Source of the DNA: Verrucomicrobiota bacterium
GTDB lineage: Bacteria; Verrucomicrobiota; Kiritimatiellia; CAIVKH01
Length of the DNA stretch: 64,000 nt
NCBI GenBank assembly: GCA_024233345.1
Contig: JACKPT010000001.1
Span: 248,001 to 312,000 of the forward strand
Direction of reading: 5' to 3'
In this document: positions 49,093 through 58,141 of the stretch, one piece after another
How positions within the stretch are numbered: position 1 is the first letter of the stretch
Layout of the letters: every line of letters begins with the position of its first letter
Notes under the pieces: generated by a model
Databases searched by the model: none
Told to the model about the DNA's origin: nothing
What the model saw: only the letters and a program-made list of their open reading frames with translations
Program-made: the position numbers and the translations under genes

Positions 49093-50106
49093 ATGGCGAT
49101 TAAAGTCGGCATCAATGGGTTCGGTCGTATCGGCCGTTTGGTTTTTCGTGCGTCGTTGAACAACAGCGCGGTGGATGTGGTCGGGATCAATGATCCGTTC
49201 ATCGATCTGGATTACATGGTGTACATGCTCAAGTATGACACCGTTCACGGCCGGCTGGATGTGGATGTCAGCATTGCCGACGGCAAGCTGGTGGTCAATG
49301 GCAAGGCCATTTCCATTTTCGGCTCGATGAAGCCGGAAGAAATTCCGTGGAGCGAATGCGGGGCGGATTACGTGGTGGAATCCACCGGCGTATTCACCGA
49401 CATCGAGAAGGCCAGCGCGCACTTCAAGGGCGGGGCCAAGAAGGTGATCATCTCCGCGCCTTCCAAGGACGCTCCGATGTTTGTCATGGGGGTCAACCAG
49501 GAGAAGTACGCCACCGACATGAACGTGGTTTCCAATGCCTCCTGCACCACCAACTGTCTTGCCCCCATCGCCAAGGTGGTCAATGACAACTGGGGCATCG
49601 TCGAGGGTCTGATGACCACGGTGCACGCGATGACCGCGACCCAGAAGACGGTGGATGGTCCTTCCAAGAAGGATTGGCGTGGTGGTCGTGCGGCGGCCCA
49701 CAACATCATTCCCTCGAGCACCGGTGCGGCCAAGGCGGTCGGCAAGGTGATTCCCGAATTGAATGGCAAGCTGACCGGGATGGCATTCCGGGTTCCCACC
49801 ATCGACGTATCGGTGGTGGATCTGACCTGCCGCCTGGCCAAGCCCGCGAGCTACGAGGAGATCAAGGCCGCGATGAAGGCCGCCAGCGAAGGCGCGATGA
49901 AGGGTGTGCTTGCCTACACCGAGGATGCGGTGGTTTCCAGCGACTTCATCGGCGAAGAGTGCACCAGCGTGTTTGACGCGGATGCCGGCATCGCCCTCAA
50001 TGATCAGTTCGTCAAACTGGTTTCGTGGTACGACAATGAGTGGGGCTACTCCAACAAGGTGGTCGACCTGATTGTCCACATGGCCGGTGTCGACGGGGCG
50101 GCGTAA
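49093..50106 (+). CDS. gap: Glyceraldehyde-3-phosphate dehydrogenase
   Basis: A 337-residue glycolytic enzyme. KVGINGFGRIGRLVFR is the NAD-binding start. The catalytic Cys is C151 in SNASCTTNCLAP, the His lies in the following TTVHAMTATQ, and WYDNEWGYS closes the catalytic domain. The ATG at 49093 follows CAGGAG; upstream frame is non-coding. It produces 1,3-bisphosphoglycerate for the next gene. The operon continues pgk, tpiA, secG without obvious terminators. Confidence 0.97.
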   Translation: MAIKVGINGFGRIGRLVFRASLNNSAVDVVGINDPFIDLDYMVYMLKYDTVHGRLDVDVSIADGKLVVNGKAISIFGSMKPEEIPWSECGADYVVESTGVFTDIEKASAHFKGGAKKVIISAPSKDAPMFVMGVNQEKYATDMNVVSNASCTTNCLAPIAKVVNDNWGIVEGLMTTVHAMTATQKTVDGPSKKDWRGGRAAAHNIIPSSTGAAKAVGKVIPELNGKLTGMAFRVPTIDVSVVDLTCRLAKPASYEEIKAAMKAASEGAMKGVLAYTEDAVVSSDFIGEECTSVFDADAGIALNDQFVKLVSWYDNEWGYSNKVVDLIVHMAGVDGAA

Positions 50107-50180
50107 GCTACCGCTGATTCCGGAGACCTCGACCAGCAACAGGATGTATCGTTCGCGGTGAACCCCGCGGCGGAGGAAGT

Positions 50181-51437
50181 ATGGATAAACAGACCATTCG
50201 CGATGTAGAGTTGAAGGGCAAGCGCGTGTTGATGCGCGTGGACTTCAATGTGCCGATTCAGAACGGAGCGGTAGCGGATGACACCCGGATTACCAAGGCC
50301 CTGCCCACGATCAAGTATGTTCTCGATCACGGGGCCTCGGTCATTCTGATGAGTCATCTCGGCCGCCCCAAGGGCAAGGTGAACCCGGAGTACACCCTGC
50401 GGCCGGTCGCAGACCGGTTGTCGGAGTTGATGCACCGCCCGGTCAACTTTGTCGAAGACTGTGTCGGGCCCGAAGTCAAGAAGGTCGCCGACAACCTGCG
50501 CAAGGAACAACACATCCTGTTGCTGGAAAACCTCCGGTTTCATCCCGAGGAAGAGGGCAAGGTCAAGTTGGCGGATGACGCCACCGATGATCAGAAAAGT
50601 GCGGCGAAGGCGGAGATGAAACAGCGGCAGGATGCTTTCGCGGCGGAGCTGGCCTCCCTCGGGGATGTGTATGTCAACGATGCCTTTGGCACCGCCCACC
50701 GCGCCCATGCCTCGACCGCCCTGGTCACCAAGTTCTTCAAGACCAATGCCGCAGGTTTTCTGATGGAGCGGGAATTGCAGTACATGGGCAAGGCGCTGGC
50801 CAGTCCGGACCGCCCGTTCGTGGCGATTCTCGGCGGAGCCAAGGTCAGCGACAAGGTGAACGTGATTTCGAACCTGCTGACCAAGGTCGATGCCTTGCTG
50901 ATCGGCGGGGCGATGGCCTATACCTTTTATCAGGCTCAGGGCTACCCCACCGGAAGTTCCCTGGTCGAGGCGGACAAAATTGGCCTGGCCCGCGATTTGA
51001 TCAACCAGGCCAAGCAGCTCAATGTCCGGTTGTTGTTGCCCATCGACCATGTCATTGCCGATGCCTTTTCGGCGGAGGCGAATCATGAAACCGTGGGGCA
51101 GAACGGCATCAAGGACGGCTGGATGGCCCTGGATATCGGTCCCCAGACCGCAGGGCTGTACGGCGATGTGATTCGCCGGGCCAAGACGGTGATTTGGAAT
51201 GGCCCCATGGGCTGTTTTGAAATGGCCCCCTATGCCGAGGGCACCATGTCGGTAGCCAAGGCGATTGCCGAAACCGATTGCATCAGCATCATCGGCGGCG
51301 GCGATAGTGTCAGTGCCATCAACAAGAGCGGACTGGCCGATCAAATTTCCCATATCAGCACCGGCGGCGGCGCGAGTCTGGAATTCCTCGAAGGCAAGGT
51401 CCTTCCCGGGGTGGATGCGCTGAGCGACCGCAGTTGA
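50181..51437 (+). CDS. pgk: Phosphoglycerate kinase
   Basis: A 418-residue, two-domain enzyme making ATP from 1,3-bisphosphoglycerate. MRVDFNVPIQNG and SHLGRPKG form the N-domain substrate site. VNDAFGTAHRAH and LGGAKVSDKV follow in order, and IIGGGDSVSAI is the C-terminal nucleotide-site Gly loop. About 20 extra charged residues (LADDATDDQKSAAKAEMK) sit between the N-terminal EEEGK loop and the LASLGDVYVNDAFG strand; many pgk proteins have a short loop there. AGGAAGT precedes the start. Confidence 0.97.
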   Translation: MDKQTIRDVELKGKRVLMRVDFNVPIQNGAVADDTRITKALPTIKYVLDHGASVILMSHLGRPKGKVNPEYTLRPVADRLSELMHRPVNFVEDCVGPEVKKVADNLRKEQHILLLENLRFHPEEEGKVKLADDATDDQKSAAKAEMKQRQDAFAAELASLGDVYVNDAFGTAHRAHASTALVTKFFKTNAAGFLMERELQYMGKALASPDRPFVAILGGAKVSDKVNVISNLLTKVDALLIGGAMAYTFYQAQGYPTGSSLVEADKIGLARDLINQAKQLNVRLLLPIDHVIADAFSAEANHETVGQNGIKDGWMALDIGPQTAGLYGDVIRRAKTVIWNGPMGCFEMAPYAEGTMSVAKAIAETDCISIIGGGDSVSAINKSGLADQISHISTGGGASLEFLEGKVLPGVDALSDRS

Positions 51438-51465
51438 TTGTTCCCAACCGAAAAGGAATCCATCC

Positions 51466-52236
51466 ATGACTGTCAGTAAAAGCCGTAAGCCGATTGTAGC
51501 CGGCAACTGGAAAATGAATAAGACGGTGGCCGATGCCACCGATCTCGTGAATGCCATCAAGCGGGATCTCGCAGGATGCAAGGAAGTGGACGTGGTTTTG
51601 TGTCCGCCCTTCACCGCCCTCAAGGCGGTGAGTGACTTGATTACCGAAACCCATATCGACCTCGGCGCCCAGAACATGCACTGGGAAAAGAACGGGGCTT
51701 TCACCGGTGAGGTTTCCGCGGAAATGATCCGTGAACTCTACTGCCACTATGTCATCCTCGGGCACAGCGAGCGCCGGGCTTATTTCGGCGAGACGGATGA
51801 GATTGTCAACAAGAAGACCAAGGCCGCGCTGGAAGCGAACCTGACCCCGATTGTCTGCGTGGGGGAAACCCTCGATGAGCGGGAAAGCGGCCGGATGACC
51901 GAAGTGGTGCAAACCCAGGTACGGGGGAGTCTGAAGGGGCTTTCCGCCCGCGACCTCGCCGAATCGGTGATTGCCTATGAACCGGTCTGGGCGATCGGCA
52001 CCGGCAAAACCGCCAGCTCCGAACAGGCCCAGGAAGTGCATGCCTTGATCCGCAAGGTGATTGAGGACATGGCCGACGAAGCGGTGGCCCAGAGTGTCCG
52101 CATTCAGTATGGCGGCAGCGTCAAGCCGGGTAATGCCGCCGAGTTGTTTGGCATGCCGGACATTGACGGCGGTTTGATCGGGGGCGCGGCTCTGGAAGCC
52201 CGATCCTTTATTGAAATTGTCCGCGCCGCGATCTAA
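51466..52236 (+). CDS. tpiA: Triosephosphate isomerase
   Basis: A 256-residue TIM barrel. GNWKMNKT near the N-terminus supplies Asn and the electrophilic Lys. HSERR contains the catalytic His. AYEPVWAIGTGKTAS is the catalytic Glu segment plus loop 6, and YGGSVKPGNA with GALIGGAAL-like ending (here GGLIGGAALEARSF) completes the phosphate site. AAAGGAAT precedes the ATG. It is 28 bp beyond pgk in the same operon. Confidence 0.97.
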   Translation: MTVSKSRKPIVAGNWKMNKTVADATDLVNAIKRDLAGCKEVDVVLCPPFTALKAVSDLITETHIDLGAQNMHWEKNGAFTGEVSAEMIRELYCHYVILGHSERRAYFGETDEIVNKKTKAALEANLTPIVCVGETLDERESGRMTEVVQTQVRGSLKGLSARDLAESVIAYEPVWAIGTGKTASSEQAQEVHALIRKVIEDMADEAVAQSVRIQYGGSVKPGNAAELFGMPDIDGGLIGGAALEARSFIEIVRAAI

Positions 52237-52271
52237 TACAGTTCGGTTTAACGAAGAGAAACGGGGTTCCC

Positions 52272-52793
52272 ATGGAAGTAGTACGCGTGGTTTTATTGAT
52301 CGTCGAAGTGTTGGTTTGCCTCCTGTTGGCCGCCATCATTCTGGTTCAGCAGTCGAAGAGCCAGGGGTTGGGCGTGGCCTTTGGCGGCGGAATGGGGGAA
52401 TCCCTGTTCGGTTCCCGGGCCGGCAATGTTCTGACCAAGACCACCATCATTCTGGCTTCGGTTTTCGTCGCCAATACGATTGCCTTGGGGATCCTGTTCA
52501 GTCATCGGGAGTCCACCTCGATTCTCGATACCACCCCGGTACCGGCGATGCCTCAGCAGGCGGCCCGGCCCGCTCCCGCCCCCCAGGGGCAGGCGCTCCC
52601 GCCGGTCTCCCAGGCCCAGGGTACCATGGTCATGCAGGATCAGCCGGTGGCACAGGATCTGGCCCCGGTGGAACAAACCATGGCCACCCCGGTGACCTTT
52701 GATGACGCCATGACCATGAGCGCTCCCGAAGGGGATGTGGCCCCGGCTCCGGTTGCCAGTGATGAACTGCCGGAACCTGCTCCCCAGCCGTAA
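52272..52793 (+). CDS. secG: Preprotein translocase subunit SecG, with long Pro/Ala-rich tail
   Basis: A 173-residue protein. The first ~75 residues are SecG: a TM helix (VLLIVEVLVCLLLAAIILVQQSKSQGLG with the family's QQ.K..GLG turn), GGGMGESLFGSR, LTKTTIILASVFVANTIALG as the second TM. SecG aids SecYE in export. The remaining ~95 residues are a disordered Pro/Ala/Gln tail, far beyond the usual length. Placement after tpiA is common in bacteria. Its end overlaps the start of the peptide-binding protein gene. Confidence 0.93.
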   Translation: MEVVRVVLLIVEVLVCLLLAAIILVQQSKSQGLGVAFGGGMGESLFGSRAGNVLTKTTIILASVFVANTIALGILFSHRESTSILDTTPVPAMPQQAARPAPAPQGQALPPVSQAQGTMVMQDQPVAQDLAPVEQTMATPVTFDDAMTMSAPEGDVAPAPVASDELPEPAPQP

Positions 52794-54564
52794 CCGGCTT
52801 GGGGCGGCCGCCCTCCGTTTCTCTCTCGGTCTGATCTGGCTGGGTCTGTCCGCCTGCGGGTTCAAAGCCTCCGATTCCGACCGGGCGAATACCCTCGTTC
52901 AACCCACCCTCCGTATCCGGACGTTTGATCCGGCCCGCGCCGCGGATGTTCCCAGCGTCCTTGGGGTGGCCCGCATCTATGAAACCCTGTTGCAATACAA
53001 TGACGAAGCCCGTCCCTATGTGCTTGAACCGCTGCTGGCCACCACGATGCCGGAGGTTTCCCCCGACGGATTGACCTATACCTTTCAGGTACGCTCCGGG
53101 ATTTACTTTCAAGACGACCCCTGCTTTGAAGCCACCGGCGGCTGCGGCCGGGAACTGACTGCCCAGGATTTCGTCTATGCCATCCAACGCGTGGCGGATG
53201 CCCGGACCGTCTCGACGGGCTGGTGGCTGTTCCGAAACCGGATTGTCGGTCTGGACGCCTTTCGAGAAGCCACCCTGAAGGAACCCGGCCGCGAGGTGAA
53301 TCGGCCCATCGAAGGATTGCAGGCCCCGGATGAGCGGACCCTGGTGATCACCCTGACCCAGCCCTATCCCCAATTTTTGTATGTACTGGCCATGCATTAT
53401 GCCGCCGCGATTCCCCGGGAAGCGGTGGATTACTATGGCGACCGCCTGGGTCAGCACCCGGTGGGCACCGGCCCCTTCCAATTGGTTTCATGGGACCGAA
53501 ACTACCGCGTGGTCTACCGGAAAAATCCCGGATGGGAATTGCGGGGGCGGGCGGAATCGATACCCGCCGCCAACCAACAGGCTCTGGGCGGTCGTGGCCT
53601 GCCGGGGTTGGATGGAATTGTTGATTTGGTGATGGCGGATGCATCGACCCGGTGGCTGGCCTTTCTGCGGGGCGAGTTGGACCGATGTGGACTTTCCCAG
53701 GACCAGTGGGATGTCGTGGTGGATGAGCACGGCGCGCTGCGCCCTGCCTTTTATGAGCAGGGTATCCGCATGGCCTCGGGACCCGCACTCCAGATATCGT
53801 ATATCGCCTTCAACATGGATGATCCGGTGGTGGGAACCAATACCGCACTGCGGCGCGCGATTACCCAGGCCTTCAATACCGAAGAATGGCTGGAATTTCA
53901 TAACCAGCGGGTGATGCGTCCCACCGGTCCAATCCCCATGGGTCTGGCGGGTTATCGGGAAGGGGCCTTGCCCTTCCCCTATGACCTGGCGGCGGCGCGG
54001 CAGCTGATGGTGGAGGCGGGTTATCCCGACGGCGTGGACCCGGCCACCGGTGAACGGCTGAGGCTGACCCTCGAACTGGGCCGCGCCGATGATCAGGAAC
54101 TTCGTCAGACCGCCGAGTTGATCCGTCACTTCGTTTCCCAGATCGGGATCCGGCTCGAGTTGAATTTCAACCATGCCCCCCAATTCTATGACAAGCTCGA
54201 ACGCCGGGCGGCCCAAGTGTTCTACCTGAGCTGGATTGGTGATTACCCGGATGCCGAAAACTTCCTGCAGTTGTTCTATGGCCCCAGCGCCTCTCCCGGT
54301 CCGAACCGCTGTAATTATGTCAATCCAACCTTCGACCGGCTGTTCGAGCAGGCGCGGGTGATGCCGGACTCCCCGGAACGGACAGCCCGGTATGAGGCGC
54401 TTGCCCAGATCGTGATTGAGGATTGCCCCTGGGTGTTCGCTTCCCAGCCCCGGGATGTGTTTTTATATTGGGACCGGGTCCGGAACCTCCGGCATCATGC
54501 CTTTCCCTATGGACGGGACAAGTATGTGACCATGGCTTCCCCAACCCTGAAGGCGGGGCCATGA
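52762..54564 (+). CDS. Oligopeptide ABC transporter substrate-binding lipoprotein
   Basis: About 600 residues of the SBP family 5 (OppA/DppA) type. An N-terminal signal ends in the lipobox LGLSACG, so it should be lipid-anchored. It shows RTFDPARAADVPS, the family-typical EPLLATTMPEVSPDGLTYTFQVR, GREVNRPIEGLQAPDERTLV, HPVGTGPFQL and, late, YLSWIGDYPDAENFLQLFYG. The start is uncertain: ATGs at 52735 and 52762 both overlap secG; I prefer 52762 as it gives a more compact signal peptide. Overlaps the permease gene by four bases. Confidence 0.9.
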   Translation: MNCRNLLPSRNRLGAAALRFSLGLIWLGLSACGFKASDSDRANTLVQPTLRIRTFDPARAADVPSVLGVARIYETLLQYNDEARPYVLEPLLATTMPEVSPDGLTYTFQVRSGIYFQDDPCFEATGGCGRELTAQDFVYAIQRVADARTVSTGWWLFRNRIVGLDAFREATLKEPGREVNRPIEGLQAPDERTLVITLTQPYPQFLYVLAMHYAAAIPREAVDYYGDRLGQHPVGTGPFQLVSWDRNYRVVYRKNPGWELRGRAESIPAANQQALGGRGLPGLDGIVDLVMADASTRWLAFLRGELDRCGLSQDQWDVVVDEHGALRPAFYEQGIRMASGPALQISYIAFNMDDPVVGTNTALRRAITQAFNTEEWLEFHNQRVMRPTGPIPMGLAGYREGALPFPYDLAAARQLMVEAGYPDGVDPATGERLRLTLELGRADDQELRQTAELIRHFVSQIGIRLELNFNHAPQFYDKLERRAAQVFYLSWIGDYPDAENFLQLFYGPSASPGPNRCNYVNPTFDRLFEQARVMPDSPERTARYEALAQIVIEDCPWVFASQPRDVFLYWDRVRNLRHHAFPYGRDKYVTMASPTLKAGP

Positions 54565-55874
54565 GACGGTACCTTTTCCGTCGCATCAGCCAGATGGTGC
54601 CCACGATTTTCGGGGTCATCCTGATCACATTTGTTCTGTTCAATCTGGTCGGTGGCAGTCCCGCCCTGATGACTCTGGGTGAAAAGGCCGCGCCGAGGCA
54701 ACTCGAGGAGTTCGATGAAGTTCGCGGATTCAATCGCCCGCTGCTCTGGGGATGGCGCGGCCCGACCCGGGCTTTGCCGCCCAGCGATTTTTCCCAAGGT
54801 GCGGGGGTCTGGGGAGAGATCGGTTCGGTCCGGGGGGAGGCGGCGCCCGGGGGCTTGCCCGCGCTGGTGATCGCCGGCCCCACCGAGATCGCCATTCCCA
54901 TCTCTTTCCCGCTTCTACCCAATGCCTCCTACGAGTGGACGATCCGCTATCGACTTCCCGGGGCGCAGGCCGCTGGTTGGGCCGGGCATGAGCTGGCTGC
55001 CTCGGAGGCCTGGACCACCCAGTCGTTTGTGGTCCGGGTGGAGACCGAAGCCCAGCGGCGGCCGGTGCTGATCGTGGGCGATGGGGAATTGGAGCTTGCT
55101 GAAATCACCCTGCACCGTCGGGTCGACCATCCATGGCAGAGTCAATTTGCCGCCTACCTGGGCCGGTTGGTGCGGTTGGATTTCGGCCGTTCCTCCAGTG
55201 CGAATCGTCCGGTGATCGAGTTGCTGGCGTCGGGGATTGGTCCCACCCTCAGCCTGGCCCTGCCCATCCTGACCGGGGAAGTGGTGGTCAGCCTGTTGCT
55301 GGCCTTGATCTGTGCCCGCTATCGCAACCGTTGGCCGGATCGGTTCCTGCTGATCGCCAGTGTGGGGATGATGAGTGTGAACTATCTGGTCTGGATTGTT
55401 GCCGGGCAGTATCTGTTCGCCTACCGGTTGGGCTGGTTCCCGGTCTGGGGGTATGCCTCCTTGCCCTATCTGTTGCTACCGGTGGGGATCGGCATTCTGC
55501 ATGGACTCGGCAGCAATGTCCGGTTCTACCGGGCGGTGATGCTGGATGAGTTGTATCGGGATTATGTGTGCTCCGCCCGCGCCAAGGGGTGCGGAGAGTC
55601 CCGGGTGCTGTTTCACCATGTGCTGCGCAATGCCTGGATTCCGGTGATTACCAACCTGATGTTGTCGATCCCTTTCCTGTATACCGGGAGCCTGCTGCTG
55701 GAGAGTTTTTTTGGCATTCCCGGGCTGGGATACCTGAGCGTGAACGCGATTCACAGCGCGGATGTTGATGTGGTGAGGGCGGTGGTCTTGATCGGTTCGT
55801 TTCTGTACCTGCTCAGCAATCTCACCGCTGACCTTCTCTATGCCTGGGTGGATCCGAGGGTGCGGCTGTCATGA
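54561..55874 (+). CDS. Oligopeptide ABC transporter permease, DppB-type, with periplasmic insert
   Basis: A 437-residue permease, about 100-120 residues longer than ordinary DppB/OppB. The first TM helix (MVPTIFGVILITFVLFNLVGG) is followed by a ~150-residue hydrophilic region before the core. The five remaining TMs carry the EAA-loop motif (DYVCSARAKGCGESRVLFHHVLRNA), and the ending ESFFGIPGLGYL...DPRVRLS is standard. The start overlaps the binding-protein stop (ATGA). Pairs with the DppC-type permease next. No ATPase gene is adjacent. Confidence 0.9.
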   Translation: MRRYLFRRISQMVPTIFGVILITFVLFNLVGGSPALMTLGEKAAPRQLEEFDEVRGFNRPLLWGWRGPTRALPPSDFSQGAGVWGEIGSVRGEAAPGGLPALVIAGPTEIAIPISFPLLPNASYEWTIRYRLPGAQAAGWAGHELAASEAWTTQSFVVRVETEAQRRPVLIVGDGELELAEITLHRRVDHPWQSQFAAYLGRLVRLDFGRSSSANRPVIELLASGIGPTLSLALPILTGEVVVSLLLALICARYRNRWPDRFLLIASVGMMSVNYLVWIVAGQYLFAYRLGWFPVWGYASLPYLLLPVGIGILHGLGSNVRFYRAVMLDELYRDYVCSARAKGCGESRVLFHHVLRNAWIPVITNLMLSIPFLYTGSLLLESFFGIPGLGYLSVNAIHSADVDVVRAVVLIGSFLYLLSNLTADLLYAWVDPRVRLS

Positions 55875-56761
55875 CGGGGACAGAATCCATCCCGAAACGG
55901 CAGCACTTCCGGAGCGTCTTGTGGCAGGGCCGCTTGACCCGGGTTTGCCTGGTGATCGTCGCGGTGTATACCCTGATGGCCTTGTACGGAGAGGGGGTTT
56001 ATCAATGGTACACCTGGAGCGATCAGGTCGCACCATACCAGGTGCAAAATCTGCGCGAGCGGTTTCAACCTCCGGGGCCGGATCATTGGATGGGAACCGA
56101 CTCCCTGGGCCGCGACGTGATGGGGCGGCTGATTCAGGGTACCCGTATTGCATTCCGCGTGGGCATTGTCACCTCCCTGATCGCCATCCCCATCGGGGTG
56201 CTCCTGGGATGCCTGGCTGGATATTTCGGAGGGAAAGTCGATGATGTCATTGTCTGGATCTATTCGACCTTTGCCTCCATTCCCGGACTGTTGTTTATTC
56301 TGTCCATTGCCATGGTGGTGGGGAAAGGTTTGCTGGGCATTTATCTGGGGATTGGGCTGACCACCTGGGTCGGGGTGTGCCGCTTGATCCGGGCGGAAGT
56401 CCTCAAGCACCGGGAACGCCCGTACGTGCTGGCGGCCCGGGGGCTCGGGTACAGCCATGCCCGCATCCTGTTTCGCCATATTCTCCCCAATGTGGCCCAT
56501 ATCGTGATCATTGCCTTTACCGTGCGCTTTCCCGCCTCCATCAGCACCGAGGTCTTCATGAGCTTTCTCGGCATTGGGGTCCAGGGAGAACCCTCATGGG
56601 GGCTGATGATCAATAGCGCCCGTCTCCGGCTCTGGGAGGGGGTGTGGTGGGAAATGACCTTCGTGACCCTCGCGGTCTTCCTGATCGTCCTCTCCTTCAA
56701 CCTCCTTGGCGATGCCCTCCGCGATGCCCTCGATCCACGCCTGCGCACCGATGGAAATTAA
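55871..56761 (+). CDS. Oligopeptide ABC transporter permease, DppC-type
   Basis: A 296-residue permease. The N-terminal cytoplasmic stretch precedes TM1 (VCLVIVAVYTLMALYGEGVY). HWMGTDSLGRDVMGRLIQG is the hallmark before the core. The EAA loop is ERPYVLAARGLGYSHARILFRHILPN, and SFLGIGVQGEPSWGLMINSA and DALRDALDPRLR end it. Overlaps the DppB-type gene by four bases. The two permeases and binding protein form one importer, with ATPases presumably encoded elsewhere. Confidence 0.93.
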   Translation: MTGTESIPKRQHFRSVLWQGRLTRVCLVIVAVYTLMALYGEGVYQWYTWSDQVAPYQVQNLRERFQPPGPDHWMGTDSLGRDVMGRLIQGTRIAFRVGIVTSLIAIPIGVLLGCLAGYFGGKVDDVIVWIYSTFASIPGLLFILSIAMVVGKGLLGIYLGIGLTTWVGVCRLIRAEVLKHRERPYVLAARGLGYSHARILFRHILPNVAHIVIIAFTVRFPASISTEVFMSFLGIGVQGEPSWGLMINSARLRLWEGVWWEMTFVTLAVFLIVLSFNLLGDALRDALDPRLRTDGN

Positions 56762-56978
56762 TCAGCGAAACCATGGCTTAACCACAAGCGGGATAAGCCC
56801 GATGCTGAATTCGTTGACGGTTGCCGGTCCTCGTTCAGATCTGGTCCGCAAGTGTAGTCTGTAAGACGGTGGTGAATTCGGGGGGGCAGTTGAAATCGTG
56901 TCCGGTGGCAGCCACGCGCGGCTCCCTCTGCGGCGGTTCCTTCTCGCGCCGTATCGCGGTCTGCCGTATAGTTGCAAC

Positions 56979-57413
56979 ATGACTCCATCCGGAAGTTGGA
57001 TATACTGGGCGCTGCTCTCGGCCGTTTTTGCCGCGTTGACCGCGATTTTTGCTAAGATCGGGCTCCGCGGCGTCGATTCAGACCTGGCAACCTTGATTCG
57101 CACGTCGGTGATTCTTGTGGTTTTGGGTGGTTTTGTCTGGTTCTCTGGGAAATGGAGCGATCCGTTTCTCCTTTCTGGCAAGACCTGGACCTTTCTGGTT
57201 CTGTCCGCGTTGGCGACCGGCGCGTCATGGGTGTGCTACTTTCGGGCGCTGCAAATCGGAAAGGCTTCCCAGGTGGCTCCGGTGGATAAGTTGAGTTTAT
57301 TGTTGGTTGCCCTGTTTGCGTTTGCCTTTCTGGGCGAGCGGCCTTCGGTTCGCGAGTGGCTGGGCATTCTCATGGTGGGGGGGGGCGTACTGGTGCTCGC
57401 TCTCAAGGCGTAG
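56979..57413 (+). CDS. Half-size EamA/DMT-family transporter
   Basis: A 144-residue protein with four to five TM helices. Its start, WIYWALLSAVFAALTAIFAKIG, and the central ATLIRTSVILVVLGGFVW, ALATGASWVCYFRAL and ASQVAPVDKLSLLLV segments match single-EamA-domain proteins. The end is FLGERPSVREWLGILMVGGGVLVLAL. Half-size members must dimerise. The substrate is unknown. The ATG at 56979 is selected by family; the frame is open from 56898. A 217-bp region before it holds nothing else that I can assign. Confidence 0.88.
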   Translation: MTPSGSWIYWALLSAVFAALTAIFAKIGLRGVDSDLATLIRTSVILVVLGGFVWFSGKWSDPFLLSGKTWTFLVLSALATGASWVCYFRALQIGKASQVAPVDKLSLLLVALFAFAFLGERPSVREWLGILMVGGGVLVLALKA

Positions 57414-57448
57414 CCCAGACTGCCTGAGAGCAGATCCGGGAAGGATGT

Positions 57449-58141
57449 ATGAAAATTTTACTGGTTGAAGATAACCCAGCCCTGCGCTCATCGGTTAAAA
57501 AGGGACTGACCGAGAATGGCTATGATGTGCTGGCTGCCGGATCCCTCGAACAGGCCCGCGGGTATGACGCCGGGGAGACGCTGGATCTGGTGTTGTTGGA
57601 TCTGGGACTTCCGGATGGTGATGGCCTGACCTACCTGAAGGATTTGCGCCACCGTCAACCGACCCTGCCAATTCTGCTCCTCACCGCGAGAGATTCGCTG
57701 AACGACAAAGTGGCCGGTTTGGATGCCGGTGCGGATGACTACCTGGTCAAGCCGTTTGACTTTCAGGAGTTGCTGGCCCGGGTCCGAAGCCAGCAGCGTC
57801 GGCTTTCCACCACGCCAGCGGGGCAGGTCCAGGTCTTGCGGGTGGGAGGGCTTACCATCGATCTGCTCCGCCGGCAAGTCGAGCGGGACGGCCGGGAGAT
57901 CGAGTGCACGGCTCGGGAATATGATGTGCTGGTTTACCTGGCCCAAACCCCCGGCTCGGTGGTGTCCCGGGACCGGCTGGCGACCGATGTCTGGAAGGTG
58001 AAGTCCCGAATGACCAGCATGGATAATGTCATTGATGTCCTGATTTCGCGGCTGCGGGACAAGGTGGACGGACCGGGGCAATCCAAGTTGATCCATACCG
58101 TGAGGGGGTTGGGGTTTATGATGGGTGAGACTGCGCCATGA
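57449..58141 (+). CDS. OmpR/PhoB-family response regulator
   Basis: A 230-residue regulator. The receiver domain has MKILLVEDN (acidic pocket), the phosphoacceptor D51 in LLDLGLPDGDG, T in LLTARDS and K in VKPFDFQELLAR. The C-terminal winged helix runs from about residue 130 with ECTAREYDVLVYLAQ, GSVVSRDRLATDVW and NVIDVLISRLRDKVD, ending TVRGLGFMMG. The closest style is QseB/PmrA. AAGGATGT precedes the ATG. Overlaps the kinase gene by four bases, so it is cognate. Confidence 0.95.
   Translation: MKILLVEDNPALRSSVKKGLTENGYDVLAAGSLEQARGYDAGETLDLVLLDLGLPDGDGLTYLKDLRHRQPTLPILLLTARDSLNDKVAGLDAGADDYLVKPFDFQELLARVRSQQRRLSTTPAGQVQVLRVGGLTIDLLRRQVERDGREIECTAREYDVLVYLAQTPGSVVSRDRLATDVWKVKSRMTSMDNVIDVLISRLRDKVDGPGQSKLIHTVRGLGFMMGETAP

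Noticed and set aside
50046..51704. 552-residue minus-strand ORF over pgk
   Set aside because: It is a shadow of phosphoglycerate kinase with no family features.
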